In this document: in pieces, positions 59,349-64,000 of the stretch
Layout: each line of letters starts with the position of its first letter
Position numbering within the stretch: position 1 is the stretch's first letter
Position numbers and translations under genes: made by a program
The notes under the pieces: model-generated
Told to the model about the DNA's origin: nothing
The model's database searches: none
The model's input: the letters and a program-made list of their open reading frames with translations, nothing else
Assembly (NCBI RefSeq): GCF_044891285.1
Contig: NZ_JAUIYO010000003.1
Span: 186,001 to 250,000, forward strand
Direction: 5' to 3'
DNA length: 64,000 bases
DNA from: Pseudobacillus lumedeiriae
GTDB lineage: Bacteria; Bacillota; Bacilli; Bacillales; Domibacillaceae

Positions 59349-59837
59349 ATGGTAATTAAAGAGTTTGACAGAAACGAAATGCCCCCTATGAAACTGAATG
59401 AAATTGATAAAAAAATTTTAGAAGTGCTTCTCGAAGATGCCCGCATCTCTTATACCGATCTTGCCAAGCAAATCGGACTGTCTAGAGTAGCCGTCCAGTC
59501 CCGTATTAATTCCTTAATCGAAGAAGGAGTCATTGAACGTTTTACCGCTGTGATTAACCCTATAAAAGTAGGCGTTCAAGTTTCAGCCTTTTTCAATGTG
59601 GATGTAGAACCAAAGTATTTAGACGAAATAGCTGAAAAGCTAGCCTTACATCCTGCAGTTACCAGTCTTTATCACATGACAGGACCGAGTACACTCCACA
59701 TGCACGGCGTCTTTAAAAATGCAAAGGAAATGGAAAGTTTCTTACTTGAAACCCTTTATTCTACACCTGGAATCATGCGTGTAGATACTCAAATGCTGCT
59801 CAAGCGCTATAAGAGCCGAATGGGAATGAAACTATAA
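59349..59837 (+). CDS. ywrC: Lrp/AsnC-family regulator
   Basis: A 162-residue regulator: N-terminal HTH (LNEIDKKILEVLLEDARISY, DLAKQIGLSRVAVQSRI) and C-terminal RAM ligand domain (about 80-160). ATG 59349 after GGAGGG; an upstream TTG at 59334 is less likely. Such proteins form octamers that respond to amino acids. It precedes two chromate-transporter genes and diverges from ywrD, so it likely controls both directions. Confidence 0.88.
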   Translation: MVIKEFDRNEMPPMKLNEIDKKILEVLLEDARISYTDLAKQIGLSRVAVQSRINSLIEEGVIERFTAVINPIKVGVQVSAFFNVDVEPKYLDEIAEKLALHPAVTSLYHMTGPSTLHMHGVFKNAKEMESFLLETLYSTPGIMRVDTQMLLKRYKSRMGMKL

Positions 59838-59865
59838 AACATTGCAGCGATAGGAGGGAATATAT

Positions 59866-60471
59866 ATGAACCTGAAAGCTTATTTAAATATTGCGGCGGC
59901 AATGATAAGAACAGGAATCTTGGGGTATGGAGGAGGTCCATCAGTTATTCCACTTTTTCGTCATGAAGCTGTCCTAAGATATAAATGGATGAGTGATGAA
60001 GAATTCGGCGAAATATTAGCATTTGCTAATGCTTTGCCAGGTCCAATTGCTACGAAGATGGCCGCACAGCTCGGCTACCGTCAAAAAGGAAGTATCGGCG
60101 CGTGCCTAGCTGTTCTCTCTCATATTCTCCCTACTAGTATCGGGATCGTCGGCTTATTAGGAATACTCTACTCTCTAAAAGAATCCGCCATTGTCGCTGG
60201 AATGATTGCAGCCGTCCGTCCAGTCATCGCTGTCCTGCTTGGTATGATGGCTTATGAATTTTGCGTAAAAACATGGAAAGGGCTAGGTAAAATCATCGGC
60301 CTAAGCTTTGGTCTTCTTTCCTTTGTATTGCTCACCACCGTTCATTTACACCCAGCTGTTACTATTTTGTTGTTTTTAACATACGGAATGTTCCATATAA
60401 AGGTCTCCAGTTGGATGAAACACAAGTTCGCAAAACAAAAAACCAATCAAGATGGTGGGGTGTCATCATGA
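59866..60471 (+). CDS. Chromate-transporter family protein, first half-size subunit
   Basis: A 201-residue CHR-family membrane protein (about six spans) with the hallmark GILGYGGGPSVIPLFRHE and FANALPGPIATKMAAQLGY. Short-chain CHR proteins come in pairs that form one antiparallel transporter, sometimes for chromate/sulfate. Its stop overlaps the start of the second gene by ATGA. Corresponds to YwrA or YwrB; I cannot say which. Confidence 0.88.
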   Translation: MNLKAYLNIAAAMIRTGILGYGGGPSVIPLFRHEAVLRYKWMSDEEFGEILAFANALPGPIATKMAAQLGYRQKGSIGACLAVLSHILPTSIGIVGLLGILYSLKESAIVAGMIAAVRPVIAVLLGMMAYEFCVKTWKGLGKIIGLSFGLLSFVLLTTVHLHPAVTILLFLTYGMFHIKVSSWMKHKFAKQKTNQDGGVSS

Positions 60472-61010
60472 TTTTTTGGCAATTGTTTTTAGCGTTTTTT
60501 ACAGCAAATATTCTCGGCTATGGCGGAGGACCAGCTTCTATTCCCCTCATGCAAAAAGAAGTCGTGGACCATTACGGCTGGATGACGAATGCACAGTTTG
60601 TAGATATGCTGGCAGTGGCTAATGCCCTTCCCGGACCGATCGCCACGAAAATTGCCGCTTTTGCCGGCTATCAACAAGCCGGCTGGCTCGGACTTACAGT
60701 GGCGACGATCGCTACTGTCGCCCCATCTGCCATTGCCTTAGTCATTCTTCTTAAAGTACTGAATCATTTTAAACAATCATCCACGGTTAAAGGCATGACT
60801 CTGCTCGTCCAGCCGGTCATCGCTGTCATGATGATCACGCTGACATGGGAATTCTGCCGCGTCTCCTTTGATTCTATCGGTTATTGGCAATCCCTATTCA
60901 TCGCCGCTCTCGCCTTATTAGCCATGACCAAATGGAAAGTCCATCCCGCACTCGTCATCGTTTTAGCATTTATTTACGGCGGATTGGTACTACCGCACTT
61001 CACAACATAA
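60468..61010 (+). CDS. Chromate-transporter family protein, second half-size subunit
   Basis: A 180-residue partner of the preceding protein: FFTANILGYGGGPASIPLMQ and VANALPGPIATKIAAFAGYQ. The start is ATG 60468, overlapping the upstream stop and after GGTGGGG; the longer frame is spurious. In B. subtilis both subunits are needed for chromate resistance by homologues, but the natural substrate may differ. Regulated presumably by the upstream AsnC protein. Confidence 0.88.
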   Translation: MIFWQLFLAFFTANILGYGGGPASIPLMQKEVVDHYGWMTNAQFVDMLAVANALPGPIATKIAAFAGYQQAGWLGLTVATIATVAPSAIALVILLKVLNHFKQSSTVKGMTLLVQPVIAVMMITLTWEFCRVSFDSIGYWQSLFIAALALLAMTKWKVHPALVIVLAFIYGGLVLPHFTT

Positions 61011-61013
61011 CAA

Positions 61014-61056
61014 AGAAGGAGGATGTCCCTGTTTGGAACAGCCTCCTTCTTTTTTT
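61014..61056 (+). terminator. Terminator after the ChrA pair
   Basis: AAGGAGG..TG/CA.CCTCCTT hairpin followed by TCTTTTTTT. Confidence 0.75.
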
Positions 61057-61090
61057 CGTAAAGCAGCTATTTTTGAGCCGATATTTTAGG

Positions 61091-61190
61091 TTTATGCGCG
61101 GGTACCTCCCTTTTGTGCGCGCGACTAACCTTTTTATGCGCGGACACCTCTCTTTTACGCGCGATCGGCCGCTTTTTGCGCGCGGACAAA
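61091..61190 (+). repeat. 21-bp tandem array with GCGCG cores
   Basis: TTTTRYGCGCG cores start at 61095, 61116, 61137 and 61158 (exact 21-base spacing), with a fifth near 61177. The 10 bases between cores vary. It is about two helical turns per unit. No coding potential; frames across it are Lys/Arg/His-rich artefacts. Confidence 0.75.
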
Positions 61191-61400
61191 AGGCATTTTA
61201 AACATTTATTTTTATGAAACTTCCCCAACGGGCAACTATTCCTCAGACAGATGGACAAAAGAAAGAATTTTCGGTAAAATCTCTTGAATACCCTATTTAT
61301 AATGTTTTCAGAAGAAATCAGCTTATCCTCCTCTTTGCAGAGAAAAGCATTCCTTCCCTAATTTTCTTCATTGTATGAACTTTTTATAGGAGGCTCCATC

Positions 61401-62774
61401 ATGCATCAATTATCTGCTATGTCTAAAAATGTTGATATGACATTAGAAACACTTGTGAAAATACTAGATTACTCATCTGATGAAATTTTTGTTTTAGATA
61501 GTGATAAAAAAATTATTTATGTAAATAATGCCTGTGAAAAACATTATGGATTAAAAAAGCAAGAGGTCTTAGGAAGATCTAGTGTGGAACTATTTGAAAA
61601 TGGGTATTGGAAGCCGTCTCTCGCTCCAGAGGTATACGAAAAGAAGAAGCCGCTTGTCATGAAGCAAACAACGAAGCTTGGCGCAGAATTACTTACATCG
61701 GCTATTCCAATATTAAATCATAAAAACGAAGTAGAACTAGTCGTAACAACTGCAAGAGAATTGCAGGACTACAAATTGCTCGACATGAAAGAAAAAGTGA
61801 ATGCTCCTTTACCGGAACAAACCGAGATTGATGTAATTACTAACTGCGAAAAAATGAAAAGCATTTTAAAATTCGCTCAAAAAATTGCGGCAACCAATTC
61901 GACTGTTTTAATCCAGGGAGAATCCGGTACAGGAAAAGGAGTACTCGCCCGCTATATCCACCAAACGAGCAAGAGAAAAGAGGGCCCGTTTTTAACTATT
62001 AACTGTGCAGCTCTTCCCGCTGAATTGCTTGAATCGGAGCTTTTTGGATATACCCAAGGAGCTTTTACCGGTGCCAGCCGCTCAGGGAAAATAGGACTCC
62101 TCGAAACAGCCAATAAAGGAACTCTTTTTTTAGATGAAATTGGTGAAATGTCATTAAACCTTCAAGCAAAGCTGCTTCAAGTGATTCAAGAAAAGAAGTT
62201 TATCCCCATTGGCAGCCATGAGGAGAAACAAGTAGATATTCGCATCATTGCAGCGACCAATCGAAATCTGCTTGAAATGGTGAATGCACGCCAATTTCGT
62301 GAAGATTTATTTTATCGGTTAAATGTCATTGATATCAAAATGCCGCCGCTTCGGGAACGAAAAGAAGATATTGTTCCACTTTCCTATAATTTTTTATATA
62401 AATTTAATCGCCTCTATGAGATGAATAAACTCATTTCTCAAGAGTGTCTAGACATGCTTACGTATTACTCATGGCCGGGAAATGTGCGGCAATTAGAAAA
62501 TTTAATAGAGCGACTTGTCATTACAAGCGATTCCATCATTCATATTCATGACCTTCCTGAAACGATCTATCAAAGTATGCAGGAAAACCCTAAGCTGAAT
62601 TCTCCTTCCTCCCTTAGCGAGGCTGTCGAACGAACAAAAAGAGAATTGGTTCGAAAATCCTTTCAAGCCCATAAAAGTTCTCGAAAAGTAGCAAAAGACT
62701 TACAAATCAGTCAAACGAGTGCCTTGAAGCTTATTCAACAATATTGTGAGGATTTGCGTGACAAAATTGATTAA
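61401..62774 (+). CDS. PAS-domain sigma-54-dependent activator
   Basis: A 457-residue enhancer-binding protein. PAS domain about 20-130 (SSDEIFVLDSDKKIIYVNNA); AAA+ domain about 145-380 with Walker A GESGTGKGVLARY, the sigma-54 contact loop GAFTGAS, Walker B GTLFLDEIGEM and SWPGNVRQLENLIERL; C-terminal TyrR/Fis-like HTH about 410-455. ATG 61401 after AGGAGG. Class contains RocR/AcoR-like regulators of amino acid or betaine catabolism. The target is unknown; the convergent BCCT gene is nearby, but no -24/-12 promoter was seen in the window. Confidence 0.9.
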   Translation: MHQLSAMSKNVDMTLETLVKILDYSSDEIFVLDSDKKIIYVNNACEKHYGLKKQEVLGRSSVELFENGYWKPSLAPEVYEKKKPLVMKQTTKLGAELLTSAIPILNHKNEVELVVTTARELQDYKLLDMKEKVNAPLPEQTEIDVITNCEKMKSILKFAQKIAATNSTVLIQGESGTGKGVLARYIHQTSKRKEGPFLTINCAALPAELLESELFGYTQGAFTGASRSGKIGLLETANKGTLFLDEIGEMSLNLQAKLLQVIQEKKFIPIGSHEEKQVDIRIIAATNRNLLEMVNARQFREDLFYRLNVIDIKMPPLRERKEDIVPLSYNFLYKFNRLYEMNKLISQECLDMLTYYSWPGNVRQLENLIERLVITSDSIIHIHDLPETIYQSMQENPKLNSPSSLSEAVERTKRELVRKSFQAHKSSRKVAKDLQISQTSALKLIQQYCEDLRDKID

Positions 62775-62776
62775 TT

Positions 62777-62827
62777 TCATAAAACGAGGAGTTGTCCCTT
62801 ATAAACGGACAACTCCTCATTTTATTG
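62777..62827. terminator. Bidirectional terminator
   Basis: AATAAAACGAGGAGTTGTCC and its near-perfect complement around a 9-base loop, between the converging activator and BCCT genes. Confidence 0.9.
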
Positions 62828-62830
62828 TCT

Positions 62831-64000
62831 TTAGCTGGATTTTTTGTCAGGAACATATTCCTTATCCCTAACTTGTTCAGATGGATGGATCACAAGCGAA
62901 GGAGTAGAGTAATCTTCCTTTAACCACTTCAATAAGGATATCAAAATGATAATCGAAATAAACATGATCGGAAAGCCGGTAATGACTGACAAGGTTTGTA
63001 AAGCTTCCAACCCGCCTCCATACATTAAAATAACCGCGACTGAACCGATAATCATAGCCCACGTCAAACGAACCCATCTTGCCGGCTCTTTCTCTTCTGT
63101 CGTAGCTTTTGTCGACATAAATGAAAGGGTATAAGCCGCAGAATCGATCGTTGTTGCTAAGAAAATAAAGGCAAGAACAACGAAAACAGCAAGAAGCACA
63201 TTCGTGCCAAGAGGCATCGCCCCGATCATAGCAACAATCGCTGCAGGTGCTCCTTCATTTTGCATAATGTCGATGACAGGAAGAATATGATTCAACTCAA
63301 AATAAAGGCTCGTGTTGCCAAACACGGAAAAGGCTAAAGCACAGCCAAGAGTACCGCCGATACACATCGCAAAGACGACGGAACGTATCGTTCTTCCTTT
63401 TGATATTCTTGCTGTAAACATTGCCATGAACGGAGCTAACGCAAACCACCACGCCCAATAAAAAATAGTCCAGTCCTGCGCAAAGCTTGACCCGCCTACC
63501 GAATCTGTGTAAAGACTCATTCTTAAGAAGTTCTGTATCAGCAATCCCATGCTGTCTGTGAATTTATTAATAATAAACACCGTTGGTCCTGCTATAAAAA
63601 AGAAGAGAGCGAATGCGAGATAAATATTAATGTTAATGTCACTTAACACTTTTAATCCTTTTTGCAGCCCGAAATATAAGCTCGCAGAAAAGATAATAGT
63701 CCAAAAGGCAATAATAGCTATATCCAGTCCCAGCGAACGCTCAACACCAATCAACTTTGATACAGCCTCTGAAAGCATCGGCGTACCCAAACCGAGTGAC
63801 GTTCCTACACCGCCAACGATTCCAAACATAAACAAGACATCAATACATTTTCCTAAGTACCCGTCTACTCGATCACCTAAAACACCGCGGCAGGCTGAAC
63901 TCAGCCTCATATTAGGGATTTTTCGTACATATAGTGCATACGCTAAAGCAATAGATGGCAAGCAATAAACCGAGAACCCCATAAACCCCCAGTGAAAAAT
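62831..64000 (-). CDS. BCCT-family betaine/choline/carnitine transporter (5' end outside window)
   Basis: The frame is open to base 64000, with HWGF just before the first internal Met, so the N-terminus is missing; about 390 residues are visible of roughly 500. Signature FYWAWWFALAPFMAMF followed by ARISKGRTIR is the BCCT transporter motif. The family imports osmoprotectants or carnitine by sodium or proton coupling, or exchanges carnitine. The substrate cannot be fixed. Its promoter is beyond the window. Confidence 0.92.
   Translation of the reverse strand: MFHWGFMGFSVYCLPSIALAYALYVRKIPNMRLSSACRGVLGDRVDGYLGKCIDVLFMFGIVGGVGTSLGLGTPMLSEAVSKLIGVERSLGLDIAIIAFWTIIFSASLYFGLQKGLKVLSDININIYLAFALFFFIAGPTVFIINKFTDSMGLLIQNFLRMSLYTDSVGGSSFAQDWTIFYWAWWFALAPFMAMFTARISKGRTIRSVVFAMCIGGTLGCALAFSVFGNTSLYFELNHILPVIDIMQNEGAPAAIVAMIGAMPLGTNVLLAVFVVLAFIFLATTIDSAAYTLSFMSTKATTEEKEPARWVRLTWAMIIGSVAVILMYGGGLEALQTLSVITGFPIMFISIIILISLLKWLKEDYSTPSLVIHPSEQVRDKEYVPDKKSS

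Noticed and set aside
61091..61190. CRISPR array
   Set aside because: Unit is 21 bp with only about 10 conserved bases; no repeat-spacer structure and no cas genes.

Overview
The window is one chromosomal stretch of a Bacillaceae bacterium. Gene order and protein similarity follow the Bacillus subtilis backbone: yvcI-trxB-yvcD-his operon, hprK-lgt-yvoD-ppaX-yvoF, yvlB/yvlD, uvrBA-csbA, minJ-ctpB, ftsEX-cccB-prfB-secA-hpf-fliTS-flaG, and ywrDC with two chromate transporters. Strong GGAGG ribosome sites, many TTG/GTG starts, the SpoVFA-free YjcZ-type tiny protein and the RF2 frameshift all fit. The exact genus cannot be set from sequence alone. No rRNA, tRNA or CRISPR array is visible.

Layout. 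1-3.5 kb: end of a Nudix gene, thioredoxin reductase, a TPR+HTH protein. 3.7-10.3 kb: complete eight-gene histidine operon with its own promoter and terminator. 10.7-14.6 kb: hprK-lgt-yvoD-ppaX-yvoF operon. 14.8-21.4 kb: envelope-stress-type yvlB/yvlD and the UvrB-UvrA repair pair. 21.7-24.6 kb: a persulfide/sulfide detoxification block (CstB-like dioxygenase-rhodanese, glutaredoxin, CstR repressor, TauE exporter) lying between uvrB and csbA, which are neighbours in B. subtilis. 24.9-33.9 kb: csbA, HD nucleotidase, uppP, a CBS/CorC magnesium exporter with a long leader, DedA-like protein, MinJ, CtpB, a ResA-like thioredoxin. 34.3-36.6 kb: an AT-rich accessory island with a lone CntK-like histidine racemase, a Fur-like promoter region, a decayed gene and a Tn3 transposase relic. 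36.6-46.7 kb: cell-division and translation/secretion core (M23 hydrolase with coiled coil, FtsX, FtsE, cytochrome c551, RF2, SecA, SEC-C protein, HPF). 47-48.6 kb: flagellar fliT-fliS-flaG with fliD missing. 48.8-64 kb: metabolic and transport genes: a glutathione peroxidase broken by one amber codon, thioesterase, APC permease, formamidase+FmdB, NhaC-type antiporter, Nramp-like carrier, cytosolic gamma-glutamyltransferase with a divergent AsnC regulator and paired ChrA half-transporters, a PAS sigma-54 activator and a BCCT carrier cut by the window end.

The intergenic space is rich in dispersed repeats. At least three families are recognisable: a 73/126-bp modular repeat (family A) that repeatedly starts at stop codons; a degenerate element with AAGGCTATGTTAA ends (family B, about seven copies); and an inverted-end element (family C, two copies in opposite orientation). 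There are also two short tandem arrays.

The most unusual parts are the CntK-like island, the leader of the CBS/CorC gene (uORFs plus a hairpin that hides the ribosome site), the stop-codon-linked repeats, the fliD loss and the amber codon at a catalytic glutamine of the peroxidase.
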